From Prostheceraeus crozeri (lineage: Eukaryota > Platyhelminthes > Polycladida > Euryleptidae), in the NCBI GenBank assembly GCA_907163375.1, contig CAJQUW010004457.1, positions 45,718 to 109,717 on the forward strand: DNA of 64,000 nucleotides. Direction: 5' to 3'. Below, in pieces: positions 35,401-46,591 of this stretch (position 1 is its first letter; each line of letters starts with the position of its first letter). A program made the position numbers and the translations under genes. The notes beneath the pieces are model-generated. The model searched no databases. It was given only the letters and a program-made list of their open reading frames with translations, and was not told the origin of the DNA.

Positions 35401-36253
35401 CGCTTCGTTAAAAGCTCTGCAGACTGCACTGAAAGTGTGATGGACTTATCTGACTTCGATATCTATGCATCGTCCGGAGTCTAGACCGCGGAGTCATATG
35501 AAATTCAAATTTTCAAATCAGTCCCGAGTCACAAGTCATTCAATTTCTCAGTTCATTTCAACTTAAATGCAGTCATGAATTTTTTGGAATTGTCTTCGCT
35601 TGTTCATATGTGGCACATGAGATTTCGTGGACGTTAAGTCTGCTTGATAGGATACAATTAGGAGAACAATTAGGAATTGATAGGAGACATTGCTGAATTC
35701 TACCCTCCTGTATGAATTTCTAGATGTGGATTCTTATTGGAAAAGTGCTAATTTTTCATTTTTAGCAGTGGTGGGGATGTTTTCCTCATGCAAGGGAATT
35801 TTGAATACTTCTTGGGATCCTGGGAAATTCCGGGTACAGCGAACCAATATTTTCCGATTTCCGGGACCAACATTTCCGGAAATATGTTCAGGAAACTCGC
35901 GAAAATATTCTAAATAATGGAAAAGTTTTCAAATGCGTTGAATTTGACTTTGTATCACTTCCTAATTTGGATTTTTTTAACATCTTGTCGTTTGAATTAC
36001 AAGTACCATCGACCGGGCTATTTTAACGCTTTAGATAGGCTAAATTGCATGTTGAATTGTGCTCCATATAATGACACGGCAATGCTGTTTAAGTCCGCGT
36101 GAAGCGCGCACAGAGGTGCAAAGTACGCCACAAGGATATTTTCTCTATAAAATCGTGGAATTTAACTAATTCCGGATTTGTAGAGAATCTGACCCGATTG
36201 TCAATATTCAATAAAAATTTAACATTTCGTGAATAATGCAACCTGTTAAGTTT
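32440..36253. other. intron 1 of the minus-strand gene, repeats only
   Basis: AT-rich, with a possible SINE remnant at 32540-32640 (GTGCTGATATCGGATTGATA resembles the SINE body), ATTGCAATA-type runs at 33180-33300 and a GGGAAATTCC word cluster at 35815-35885. A frame at 33308-33490 (minus) looks protein-like but lacks an acceptor. No supported gene. Confidence 0.4.
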
Positions 36254-36652
36254 AAACCTATTAAGTAAAGTTAAGTGGTACCTGTGGGTTATCTCCCCCC
36301 CCACGTTGTCAAATTTGTCTAAAATCCGTAAAAATGAATCAACCGTCGAAAACTTCAGATGTACGTATTTTAGTATATTTTCTACCCACATACAATAAAT
36401 TATGCATGACTTTGTTGACCTAGTGCTATCTGCTCAGACGATGAGGTCAGGCGAAGTCAGATCAAGCAGCTACACTTCACGTCATCGTCTCTAATTCAAA
36501 AGGTACTTGTCCGATTTGCATAAGGTCTGCATGTGTGTAGAAGATATACTGAAATACGTGTCTCTGAAGTTTTGTGATTATTGATCCTTTTCTACGGATT
36601 GCAGACGAATTTGAAAACGTGGGGGAGATAACCCGTAAGTACCGGTAGGTTT
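36254..36652. mobile_element. ~400-bp inverted-repeat element
   Basis: AAACCTA...GGTACCTGTGGGTTATCTCC on the left is mirrored on the right as GGAGATAACCCGTAAGTACC...TAGGTTT. Inverted similarity extends ~65 bases inward (to AAATCCGTAAAAA against TTTCTACGGATT). No coding content. Superfamily unknown. Confidence 0.6.
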
Positions 36653-37646
36653 ATATATGTACAAAATTGTGCATCAAATATCTCAACATAAGAGTACAAC
36701 CAAAAAAATGTTGAAGCTTGATTTGAATATTTCCAAGTAACTTTAGCGAATTCAAAGGTACTTTAAGACACGTAGGTATACAGTTTGTAAATTTGGGTGC
36801 ATATCACAAATATTCATACTGACTGTGTCATCTAGATATCTTGGATGATTGTATAATTTATTGTGAATAAATCATCCATGAAATGCGATGATCGTCATAT
36901 CAGAGCCAATGTACACTTCGTAAATATTGCTACCTCATTTATTTAATTTAAATCAGACAACAACCTCTCTAACATGAAAATGCTGTTTTTCCGTTCATTA
37001 CAGACAGCAAATATCATACGCTTGATAGTATCCATTAATTAACGAGGAAAATCACAGCGGCATAGTCGCTGACATATCAAAGGCTTTTGAGCAAAGAGCT
37101 CACTCAACTGTCGGCAAGTTTAAACTATTTTATGTATTCATTGTGATTTTTTTGCCTTCGGGTGACACAGATGACATTAGATTAGAAAGAACTGCTACAA
37201 AACTTTACTGCTTTACTACTAATTTGACAAATCCTTGTCCTATAAGTGTTGTCATTTTCATCATGTATAGCCGTGTTTCATGACACCACTTTGATCAAAG
37301 AGGACCGTACAAATGTAATATCTCCACTATACACACATTCAGTAGATAACCGAGACCGATTGCGTTGGATTGCACAATACAGCACCAAATTTTCAAGGAG
37401 TGACATTGACCCGGCTTTGTGGGTCAGTGCTCAGTCACCACTTGATGAAAATAAAAACACAATGCCAGTTGATAGTTTGAACCAAAGTGTTTAAATACTT
37501 ACTTTGGTTTGAACGTTTTATTGGACATCATATATATGAAGGACATTTCAGTTCTTCATTTTATCAAAGTGGAAAGGAATGCTTTTTAGCTTGAATAAAC
37601 TTGCAGTACTAGGATAATTCTCACAAATGGTGAGTCATCGTGCCAG
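36653..37646. other. AT-rich intronic DNA
   Basis: No element boundary or exon recognised. One open + frame at 37246-37494 without family resemblance. Confidence 0.35.
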
Positions 37647-38146
37647 GCACACGAAAAACGTTCACAAACTTCTCTGTAGAACTTGACATCGTCTGTGTCT
37701 CTTTGCTGTGTGATTCGGTTGATAACAGTCACAGAAACACGCACAATTTGGCGTGTTTAATGTTGAACTGGCTGCTCATTGCTCGATTGCTATGGTATTA
37801 TGTCAGTAGGTTGTGCCATTTCATTAACGTTACATGTTCTAACGCTTCCTTTTTACTCAAGCAGAAGAAGAGCCGACCGGTCTAATTCTGTGGCTCCAAT
37901 GCTTCCTTTCTAGTCAAACAGAAGAAGATACGAACTGTCTAATTCAGTGATTGGAATATTTAACGTTAATGAAATGGCACAACCTGCTGACATAATACCA
38001 TAGCAATCGAGCAATGAGCAGCCAGTTCAACATTAAACACGCCAAATTGTGCGTGTTTCTGTGACTGTTATCAACCGAATCACACAGCAAAGAGACACAG
38101 ACGATGTCAAGTTCTACAGAGAAGTTTGTGAACGTTTTTCGTGTGC
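37647..38146. repeat. near-perfect 186-bp inverted repeat
   Basis: 37647-37832 is the reverse complement of 37961-38146 with, by eye, a single mismatch (near 37809/37984). The 128-bp spacer contains two tandem ~57-bp copies (both with AGAAGA and TCTAATTC). Both arms therefore encode the same peptide shadow in opposite directions. A transcript would form a 186-bp duplex. This is either a very recent inverted duplication, a foldback insertion or an assembly palindrome. Confidence 0.85.
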
Positions 38147-39062
38147 TTCCTAACTTTTTTAAATAATGATGGGAAGGACCAACATTATCAAGGAGAAATT
38201 TTTTCGTAATTATCTGAATTCTTCGAATCTGAAGGAATCGTGGCGATCGGAGCATTTTGAAGGAATTCACGGCAATCCGCAAGCGGCGCGCCACTATTTT
38301 TCGAATCTCTGCAAGGTATTAAAAATTTCTTTTTGTCCACTTAGTAAGTTCCTGCATGTGCCATTGTTTTGAATCTGTTTGTACTTCCAGCTAAGTGATG
38401 CGGTTAAACGATCTAATTCTGTGTTACAACTTTTGCATGCTTAAGTAATTTCATTCTTGTTAAGATCTAGCAAAGCTGACCAGCTACTTTGGTGCCTATA
38501 TGATCAGCTGAAATGATCATCAGGAAATCGCTGTTGTTCATTCTAGTCTCACTAACTTAAAGCAGAAAGTCAGATTTCTGTGGTCGTATACTCACATTAG
38601 ATCACCTTTGACTTTAAACTATCAGGTTTAATTAATGTCAGTGATAGTAACTTGAATTATGGAAACCACTTACAAATGAATAGAAAAAATGGGTGTTGAA
38701 GGACTCTACGAAGCTTCACCGGCGATCATTCTACGAGTACTGTAAATCACCGCACTGCACAGGCGTGTGTATGTCGCAACACAAACGTTGAAATCATGCT
38801 CGAAAAGTTAGGAATATCTCTCTACTGAACGGAACCTAAAGTAGCGTTGAGACTATTTCATTAGCCTGAGCTCCCTCAGACTTATATATCTCTTGGGAGA
38901 AGCACGCCTCAACTACTCTCAGGACCTGCTCGGCTGGTCTCCAGAGACGACAAGGTGAAACTGACACGAGATGATACTAGACCGGCAGTGTTGCCGCAAG
39001 CAGCGGTCCTTGCCAAGTGGAGGAACTCAGCTGCAACAAACTCCATGACTGCAGCGGGTCAG
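38147..39062. other. intronic DNA with GC-richer patch
   Basis: A frame at 38166-38340 (+) ends at a possible AAG|GTATTA donor but has no acceptor or family. 38870-39060 is less AT-rich, with a TATATATC motif at 38884 and an open + frame of no known family. Confidence 0.3.
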
Positions 39063-39082
39063 ATTGGTGCTCCGGCACCAAT
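39063..39082. repeat. perfect 8-bp hairpin
   Basis: ATTGGTGC-TCCG-GCACCAAT within the GC-richer patch. Confidence 0.5.
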
Positions 39083-39311
39083 ACGTTCACCTATGTACCA
39101 CCTTTTACCACAATCGTTACCTAAAAACAGGGAATCGCACACCTGAGCCCGTGAGGAACTGGTCTTGAACTTGTCAGATTAAACTTTACATTTGCCGTGT
39201 TCAGTCATTTTGATGTACTAACACACGACGGAAATCTCTGAATACAGCAAACTTGTGGCTTTCACGCTCCAAAATGGCCAATTGTAATTACTTATCAATA
39301 TTATACTTTAA

Positions 39312-41446
39312 CCCTCTAACTACCATGGGGTCAATTTTTGACCCCACTAATGATCTTTTTCATAGCAAATTTCTCACAAGCTCTCCAACATGTAATGGTT
39401 CTGTGACTTTGTCTGCATGAATATTGCGCTTATATTTAAGTATTTGGATATGTAATAATGTTATTTATAAAGGCGCATCACTGGAAAATCAAAATTCCAT
39501 CACTAATTACCATGGGGGTCATGTTTTGACCCCAAGTTTCAATCCATCAGAAAAATGATGCGTTAACAAATTTATCTTGTTTACTGGTGCCAATTTTACA
39601 ATGCTGTCAGATTCCAACTTAATTGATTTATCTTTTTGTCTGAAATAATAGGTTGCTGTAGTAGATCGAATTACTCCATTATTCGATCCATCTTGTGTAG
39701 GCCTATATAGCCTTGATGATATCCATTCACAAACAGAATATGCCTTTGAATATCGCATGATCAATATCAAGTATATTGACGATGAGCTTTCGTCACACGT
39801 GTGTTCCTGGCAAGCAAGCGGTCTGAGCGACTTCTAACGCCATACATACAAAGCGGAGAGCGCACGGTTCATACCAAGATCTATCTGTTTTGATGAATTG
39901 CACGTGCACTGAGATCATCCGAACTTCGATCGATTGACTCACGACTAGGTAGTCGAAAGACGCGGTATCAGTGACATTTATTTATTCTGTGGCTGGCAGA
40001 CGCTTGTGAACAGTGACATTACATTTGAGGTGTTTATGGCCGAAGGCTTTTCGTCTCGAAGGAAACAGCGAGCTGCTGCTCTTCTGGCGACTAATACGTT
40101 GTTTGGAACTAATATAGAAGAAGAGTCCACTGATGATGATGTCTCAGAAGCAGAAAACTTCAGTGAATCAGCTAATCAATTATCTGAAGTGAGCGACGAT
40201 GATGACGTCTTGAAGGATGAAAGTTCGGAAAGTAGTGAAAACCAAGAAACTCAAACAACACCTGAGTCTTATCATGCACGAGATGGAAGTATCTGGATTC
40301 CTCATCCATCGTCACAGGGTCGTCGAAGGTAACATAACATTGTACGTGAGCAACCAGGTCCCACAAAATCAACCACAGAACGATCGGGTGACCCATTGGG
40401 AGCTTTTTATTGCTTCATAACACCAAGTATGATAAGAATGATAATTACACATACCAATGAAGGTCATCGAGTTCTTGGAGATAGATGGAAAAACGCTGAC
40501 GAAAAAGAGCTGCAAACTTATATTGGACTTCTTATACTGGCTGGTGTGTATCGTGCAAGATTGGAACCTATTGAACATCTGTGGAACCGAGATCATGGAC
40601 GCCCTGTTTTCGCTAAAGCAATGTCGAGGAATCGATTCAGTGAACTCACAAGATGTCTGAGATTCGATGATGAAAACACGAGAACTGACCGACGTTCTAG
40701 AGACAAGCTAGCTCCAATTAGATCATGATCTATTTGCTGCCAAGTGTCGATCAAATTTTAAACCGGGGACGAATGTTACAGTGGACGAGCAGCTGGTGTT
40801 ATTTCGGGGACGGTGTGGTTTCAAGATGTATATACCCAACAAACCGGGGAAATATGGAATCAAGCTTTGGCTCATGTGTGACGTGAGACAAGCTACTGCT
40901 CAAATTTAGAAGTGTACTGTGGAAAAACTGGGCACTCAGCTGAAATCGGCCAAGGAGCCAGAGTGGTCATGCAAATGACAGAACACTTGAAGAATTCCGG
41001 ACGCAATGTCACAGGAGATAACTTTCTCTCTAGCATTTTTCTCAGCAATGCTCTGTTATCAAATAACCTGACCTACGTTGATACAGTCCGACAAAATAAA
41101 CGGTTTTTACCTCCATTGATAACATCGAAGTGTGGTCGAGAAGAATTATCATCGAAATTTGCATTTCAATCGAATACAACTCTTGCTTCATACACTCCAA
41201 GAAAAAGGAAGACAAACTAGCAATAACCACTCCTCTTTCTTGTGTAGGCCTACTTGTTCTGTCTGAAATTATACAATTTACTGTCATGTATAACTCGTAT
41301 TGGTTTTAATATTCACTTTTGTATTCCATACACAAATCGGTATACCAAAATTTACAAAAACGATGATTGTCTTATGAAAATAATATTGGGGTCAAAAAAT
41401 GACCCCATGGTAGTTAATGATGGTTTTATCCCTGGTAGTTAGAGGG
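39312..41446 (+). mobile_element. piggyBac-type DNA transposon, 2.1 kb
   Basis: TTAA duplications at 39308-39311 and 41447-41450. Terminal repeats CCCTCTAACTACC and GGTAGTTAGAGGG are perfect inverse copies. Internal palindromes CATGGGGTCA...TGACCCC near both ends are probable transposase sites. TTAA targets and the enclosed transposase identify the superfamily. It lies in intron 1, close to exon 1 of the minus-strand gene, and in the opposite orientation to it. Confidence 0.92.
40006..41220 (+). pseudogene. piggyBac transposase, frameshifted and truncated
   Basis: An acidic N-terminus (D/E/S-rich, 40090-40250), then after a frame change at ~40330 REQPGPT and the block ITHTNEGHRVLG...WKNADEKELQTYIGLLILAG. 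A second frame change at ~40727 gives NVTVDEQLVLFRGRCGF (first catalytic Asp) and PNKPGKYGIKLW. A third at ~40905 gives VYCGKTG, GRNVTGDNFLSS (second Asp) and VDTVRQNKRFLPP, ending TPRKRKTN-stop. The third catalytic Asp and the C-terminal cysteine-rich domain are absent; intact family members are ~550-600 residues. Inactive. Confidence 0.85.
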
Positions 41447-41699
41447 TTAATAATAGACATCAATTAAGTTTTTCAATCCAGCACAAGTCCTCAAGCACTG
41501 TACTCTGGTCAATGATTCTACACAATCTATGAACTCTATTTTTACGCTTATAGACAGTGCATGGTATATCTAATTAAAAATCATATGTAAAAACCTGCAG
41601 TTCGGAAAATATTGTCAACAAAATTATGTATGCTTGCCGAAAAAGTACGAAGTCAAACATGTGTGTTCAATAATGAAATTTATAAATGCATCAACTTAC
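41447..41699. other. start of intron 1
   Basis: AT-rich sequence between the piggyBac and the exon 1 donor. Nothing else seen. Confidence 0.5.
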
Positions 41700-41931
41700 C
41701 ACGAAAGCGGACATAATTTTCATTTTGAATTTGCTGACTTTTCACTTCTGTTGTAAAATTGAGTGTACTATTGAATAAATTCCTGAGTTCTAATGGATCA
41801 ATGAACGACGAATATATTTCTGATAGGGCGACGATTGCCAATGAAGTAAGTAGCAAGACATTTCTGGAAAATACATGAGTAGCTTTAGGCATCCGTAAAA
41901 AAGGTATCGAGCGCATGTTCTTCAATGTCAT
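41700..41931 (-). CDS. exon 1: N-terminus of a type II membrane or secreted protein
   Basis: Minus strand, ATG at 41929-41931. Residues 1-23 are basic (K4, R7, R13, K16, R23), residues ~25-37 are a hydrophobic segment (VLLLTSLAIVAL), and these are followed by SEIYSSFI and the sequons NST and NFT. This is a signal-anchor or signal-peptide layout with the rest luminal or extracellular. The exon ends with one base of a codon at a CGTG|GTAAGT donor and joins in frame to 32125-32439. A TATA box lies 92-99 bases upstream, supporting this ATG as the start. Golgi enzymes often have this architecture, but no catalytic motif is seen, so no function is assigned. Confidence 0.6.
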
Positions 41932-42022
41932 GATCGCTCAGCACACGGTAGAAGATAACACAATCAGTTCACTGCAATCATCAAGTAATCGCGTTCTGCT
42001 CTTACGCGAGACATCACATGAG

Positions 42023-42030
42023 TATATATA
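42023..42030 (-). promoter_or_regulatory. TATA box of the minus-strand gene
   Basis: TATATATA on the minus strand, ~92 bases upstream of the ATG at 41931. Transcription would start near 41995, leaving a ~60-base leader without an upstream ATG. Confidence 0.5.
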
Positions 42031-43521
42031 CGCGTGCGCAACGTAATAAAACTCGATCATATCAATGGATAGCACTATGTTATGTAATAAAATGCTCTCT
42101 TTCACAGTTCATCTCATCTCACATGTAACGAGAATGTAGTTGTTACCGAGTTGGGAGGATATTAAGGGAAATCTCAATCCAACTCCAATCATAGTCTTCA
42201 TAGCACGTTCGTTCAATTATTGTCATATTATACGCTCTTTCAATTGTCTGGTTGAGGTTGAACCGCTCTCGTGGATTGGCTTGATCAGGTTTTTGATAGA
42301 GATTAGTTTCAAGGCTTTACGTTCGTTAGGATGTTGTGCTATAACCTATTCATTCAATTCATACATGCATCCAGCATGCAATTTCTAACGATATATGTGA
42401 AAATAACATCAAAAGACATGATATGACAATTCTTTAATTAAATAAATATCTATGCATATTCTGAATTAATTAGGTTATTAAGGTATTTACAAATCCATTC
42501 GGCCTAATCTTTATACGTGAAACCTCTTTTGAAAACATTTGTCGATAAAAGCAAAAAATTGAATCACTTATCAGTGCTGGGCACTCAACTATAAAACATT
42601 TCGCCGCAATTGCAATGACCACCACAACGCTTTTTATAAACTTCAGTGTGCGTTGTTCAGTTCAGCAACCACATCCCTATTATAAAGCGGAGATGCGCGA
42701 CACATGCCCATTGCCCATGTAATATAGCCACACCATCCGTACGGTACATCTTCGTGTGTGAGCCGTACTTGCAATCCGAATACTACATACTATCGCAGCT
42801 AATGTGAAGAGTTGTTCTATCACGGGCCTAACAACAGTGGCAATATACGATGAACAGTTGCTACAAAGCTAACCACCGGCCTATCGAAATTAGGATGTGA
42901 AACTATAAGATGAAATAGAAAACGTGTTCTTAAAATGGCCTGGATTATGTCTTAAATTGGTATTTATTGCTGTCTGACATGTTCTTGGAGCATGAATTCT
43001 TTCAGCAACAATAAATCGTCCACAAAGCACGTCAATGAGCATTTGTAGGCCGTAGCAATAGTCAAAAACCCATGCTTTTTGTTGTAATATTTTAAAACAA
43101 TAACTTGTTATCATTTTTTATTGATCCCAGCATCTTGCATCTTTTGCAATTGAAAACATTAAATGAATTGGAAACAGAAATCAGCGGCATTCATCAGCTT
43201 TCTCGGATAGAGGCTATCGTTACTTTTGTAAGAAATGTTAACATTGAGAATTTTGGCACATTTCGTTGACTACTATCCTATTGCGTTGCTACTATCCTAT
43301 AGCCTACACCAATCCCTTCATTTCTATTGCATTTGCACGAATCCCGAGAGTCGACTAAGATTTCGTCTGACGGTCGGCATTCCGAGAAGTCTCACATCAT
43401 TTACACCACAGTGCATTTTTCATTTGTGTATTAACTGTGCATGAGTGGTGTTTCCAAAAGATCATTTTCATCCAAACAAAAATTATTGACGTTTTCAAAA
43501 GATTGCAACGTTACTTACGGT
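42031..43521. other. upstream region of the minus-strand gene
   Basis: AT-rich; no gene or element boundary recognised. Short frames without family resemblance. Confidence 0.4.
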
Positions 43522-43539
43522 GGGGTCGCTGGCGACCCC
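43522..43539. repeat. GGGGTCGC-TG-GCGACCCC hairpin
   Basis: Perfect 8-bp palindrome with flanking TTACGG/CGTAA symmetry. It resembles the GGGGTCA/TGACCCC palindromes of the piggyBac ends, but no TTAA or element follows. Confidence 0.5.
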
Positions 43540-43764
43540 GTAAACCATTTTGAATATTTCATGCTACATCAGAAACTCGATTTTTCATAAATAATGGCAG
43601 GCAGAACTACGGTGTATATCAGATCAACCAATATGCGAATGTTGGTGTTGTTGTGCTTTAATTGAATTTTTACAAAAATTTGTTTGTGCTCTACATATAC
43701 CCACAGTATTTACTGCATGATTGTATGACGGGAGTAGTAACAAAAGGTCCAGAATAAACACAGC

Positions 43765-43910
43765 GCGCCCCCCCTCCCCCCCCTCTGGAACGACAGAGTC
43801 TGTCGTGGTGTGCCGGCCAGGTTGGTTCACAACATGTTCGCTGACTCCCCCCCCCTCTGCAACGACAGAGTGTGAGACTCGAGTGAGTTGGTCCGACCGC
43901 CTGGTGGACT
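43765..43910. repeat. C-rich lead-in to the satellite
   Basis: Two diverged copies of CCCCCCCCTCTG(G/C)AACGACAGAGT ~90 bases apart. The same C-run plus CTCTGG block recurs in every 486-bp satellite unit. Confidence 0.6.
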
Positions 43911-43998
43911 TGGGCGACCGTCTAGGTTGACGTGGGCGACCGTCTAGGTTGACGTGGGCGACCGTCTAGGTTGACATGGGCGACCGCCTAGGTTGTCT
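43911..43998. repeat. 22-bp tandem repeat, four copies
   Basis: Unit TGGGCGACCGTCTAGGTTGA plus CG, starting at 43911, 43933, 43955 and 43977. The last copy is diverged. Confidence 0.85.
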
Positions 43999-45710
43999 TG
44001 GATGGTGAAACGGTGGCCAGATTCGGATTCAGCGTCAAATTCTGCATCTGTGATGTGATTTCCAGCTCAATCGGCGAGAAAAACTGTTTCTTCAAAATTT
44101 TGGCAGAGTTAAAATGTGGGACGTTTTGGTGTGTAGGGCCCAAACGAAGCCTCGGATGAGAAAACGGAGGCCAGATTCGGATTCAGCGTGAAATTCTGCA
44201 TCTGTATGGTGAATTTGAAAGCAATCGGAGAGAAAAAATTTTTCGCTGACGTCCCCCCCCCTCTGGACAGCTTGCTTCGATTTTGGCTTCCAGTGGACGA
44301 ATTTTGTCGTGCAATAGCTCGTTTGAAAGCTAAGAGTGAGACAAATTCAGTGAAAGAATCGGCTTGTTCCTATCTGTCTTCGTTTAGATGTGAGACGCCA
44401 TTTAAGATTTTGGGACATTGGTGAAAAACGACAGAGTTAGAATTTGGGACGTTTTGGGCTGTAGCTTCAAAACGAAGCATCGGATTGGAAAACGGATTTC
44501 AGATTTGGAATCAGCGTGAAATTCTTTATCTGTATGGTGAGTTTCAAGTCAATCGGAGAGAAAAAATTTTCAACATTTTTCGAAAAACGACAGAGTTAGA
44601 ATTTGGGACGTTTTGGTGTGTAGCGCCCAAACGAAGCATCGGATGAGAAAACGGAGGCCAGATTCGGAATCTACGTGAAATTTTGGGTTAGGAAGGATGT
44701 TTCCAGCGAAATCGGAGAGAAAAAATTTTCACTGACCTCCCCCCCCCTCTGGACAGCTTGCTTCGATTTTGGCTTCCAGTGGACGAATTTTGTCGTGCAA
44801 TAGCTCGTTTGAAAGCTAAGAGTGAGACAAATTCAGTGAAAGAATCGTCTTGTTCCTATCTGTCTTCGTTTAGATGTGAGACGCCATTTAAGATTTTGGG
44901 ACATTGGTGAAAAACGACAGAGTTAGAATTTGGGACGTTTTGGGCTGTAGCTTCAAAACGAAGCATCGGATTGGAAAACGGATTTCAGATTTGGAATCAG
45001 CGTGAAATTCTTTATCTGTATGGTGAGTTTCAAGTCAATCGGAGAGAAAAAATTTTCAACATTTTTCGAAAAAACGACAGAGTTAGAATTTGGGACGTTT
45101 TGGTGTGTAGCGCCCAAACGAAGCATCGGATGAGAAAACGGAGGCCAGATTCGGAATCTACGTGAAATTTTGGGTTAGGAAGGATGTTTCCAGCGAAATC
45201 GGAGAGAAAAAATTTTCACTGACCTCCCCCCCCTCTGGACAGCTTGCTTCGATTTTGGCTTCCAGTGGACGAATTTTGTCGTGCAATAGCTCGTTTGAAA
45301 GCTAAGAGTGAGACAAATTCAGTGAAAGAATCGTCTTGTTCCTATCTGTCTTCGTTTAGATGTGAGACGCCATTTAAGATTTTGGGACATTGGTGAAAAA
45401 CGACAGAGTTAGAATTTGGGACGTTTTGGGCTGTAGCTTCAAAACGAAGCATCGGATTGGAAAACGGATTTCAGATTTGGAATCAGCGTGAAATTCTTTA
45501 TCTGTATGGTGAGTTTCAAGTCAATCGGAGAGAAAAAATTTTCAACATTTTTCGAAAAAACGAGTTAGAATTTTTGCGATGGCTGCCTACTGTAGAGCCA
45601 AAACGAAGCATCGGATGGGAAAACGGAGGCCAGATTCGGATTCAGCGTCAAATTCTACATGGAAATGGTGTATTTCCAGCTCAATCGGAGCACTAGAACC
45701 GGAGAAAGAC
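43999..45710. repeat. 486-bp satellite with higher-order structure
   Basis: Units begin at GACAGCTTGCTTCGATTTTG (44266, 44752, 45238), two complete and a third partial to ~45570. Each unit contains two or three diverged ~165-bp subunits with CGACAGAGTTAGAATTTGGG, AACGAAGCATCGGAT and GAGAAAAAATTTT. Degenerate subunits flank the array (43999-44265 and 45571-45710). Adjacent units are almost identical, so homogenisation is recent. Small frames inside are repeats of the unit, not genes. Confidence 0.9.
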
Positions 45711-45765
45711 GGGATTTTTAGTGTTTGGATGATGGGTATTACGTCATCAGCTGATCGCCACACAC

Positions 45766-45772
45766 TATATAA
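45766..45772 (+). promoter_or_regulatory. TATA-type promoter downstream of the satellite
   Basis: TATATAA with a CRE-like TTACGTCA 20 bases upstream (45739-45746) and a GAC...TTTTCATTT initiator-like stretch ~25-30 bases downstream. It faces the structured-RNA region. Confidence 0.35.
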
Positions 45773-46258
45773 GCTGGGAACCGACGGAGACTTTTCATTT
45801 AGAGGAGAACGATTGTCAGAGGTAGGTCGTCTCTCTGAGCTCCGATGATAGCTTCGGACATTCCAAATTCCAAGTTTCTGTAAGAAACCGACTTAGAAAA
45901 TTTCATTGCTGATATCAGCTAAGCCGTCAGACTTAGAGGTTCGCCAGGAGATGGCCTTCGTCTCCAGGCCATAAAAGACTCCAAAACTTTAAAGGCTCGT
46001 AACTTTGCTTCTACAAGTCCGTTTGACTTGATTCAAAAAAGGTTCGGTCGCTATTGACCTGTCCTAAGTGATGGACTACTTATAAAATTTCATAAGTAGT
46101 GCTAAAAAGTTGAAAATTTTAAATTCACTAGTTTTGGAGGTTTTCTGGGGTTTTCGACCCTGCTGAAGTCAATGAAAGCATTTTTAATGATGTCTGAGCC
46201 AGTCTTCTCATGGTATAAGCGGCTTTTCACTGAAAGCGAGCAAGACACGGAGAGTTTT
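45773..46258. other. leader region with hairpins
   Basis: No convincing coding frame. Contains GGAGA-TGGCCTTCG-TCTCC (45947-45965) and a perfect 9-bp hairpin ACTACTTAT/ATAAGTAGT (46075-46100). Confidence 0.4.
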
Positions 46259-46432
46259 GCTGTAATATTCCACTGACAGGGTGTTCCTTCGGGACGGCGG
46301 ACGATGCCGTAGTGATAAGTGTGGCAAGGGAATGTGTCATATTTAAGACCGTAACCGCTGGGACAACTCATGTCTCATGTTGGGCATTTGACACAGCTCT
46401 CAACGTAGCACTTTGAATGCCAATCGGTTGAG
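46259..46432 (+). repeat. structured ~190-bp element, copy A
   Basis: Starts GCTGTAATATTCC, then TTCCTTCGGGACGGCGG. ACGGC-GGACGAT-GCCGT forms a perfect 5-bp stem, followed downstream by CTCATGTTGGGC and CTCAACGTAGCA. Copies B (46938) and C (47874) keep the same landmarks at similar spacing although the intervening sequence is largely diverged. This suggests conservation of a folded RNA or of bound protein sites. Not recognised as a known RNA family. Confidence 0.55.
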
Positions 46433-46504
46433 TCTTAGCTATCTTGTCATGGGTGGCCTCTAAACATCTCCATTGCAAAACGCTGGTGAATCAAGCTCTC
46501 TACG

Positions 46505-46518
46505 GCTTGCTATCAAGC
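46505..46518 (+). repeat. TGCTATCA-loop hairpin 1
   Basis: GCT-TGCTATCA-AGC. First of seven hairpins in 1.35 kb with this 8-base loop and different complementary stems. Confidence 0.6.
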
Positions 46519-46573
46519 AGATCAAAGCAATAACTTGGGATGTTTCCTCAAGGTTTTCAAGTATGCTGAGTTC

Positions 46574-46591
46574 AAATCTGCTATCAGATTT
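46574..46591 (+). repeat. TGCTATCA-loop hairpin 2
   Basis: AAATC-TGCTATCA-GATTT, five perfect pairs. Confidence 0.7.

Noticed and set aside
44188-45848. Repeated small frames in the satellite (for example at 44971 and 45457)
   Set aside because: They are the same satellite unit read in register, not genes.
45930-46000. Minus-strand TGGCGAAC after a GGAGA/TCTCC hairpin, resembling the P4-J4/2 part of an HDV-like ribozyme
   Set aside because: No matching P1 or P2 strands found upstream on that strand.
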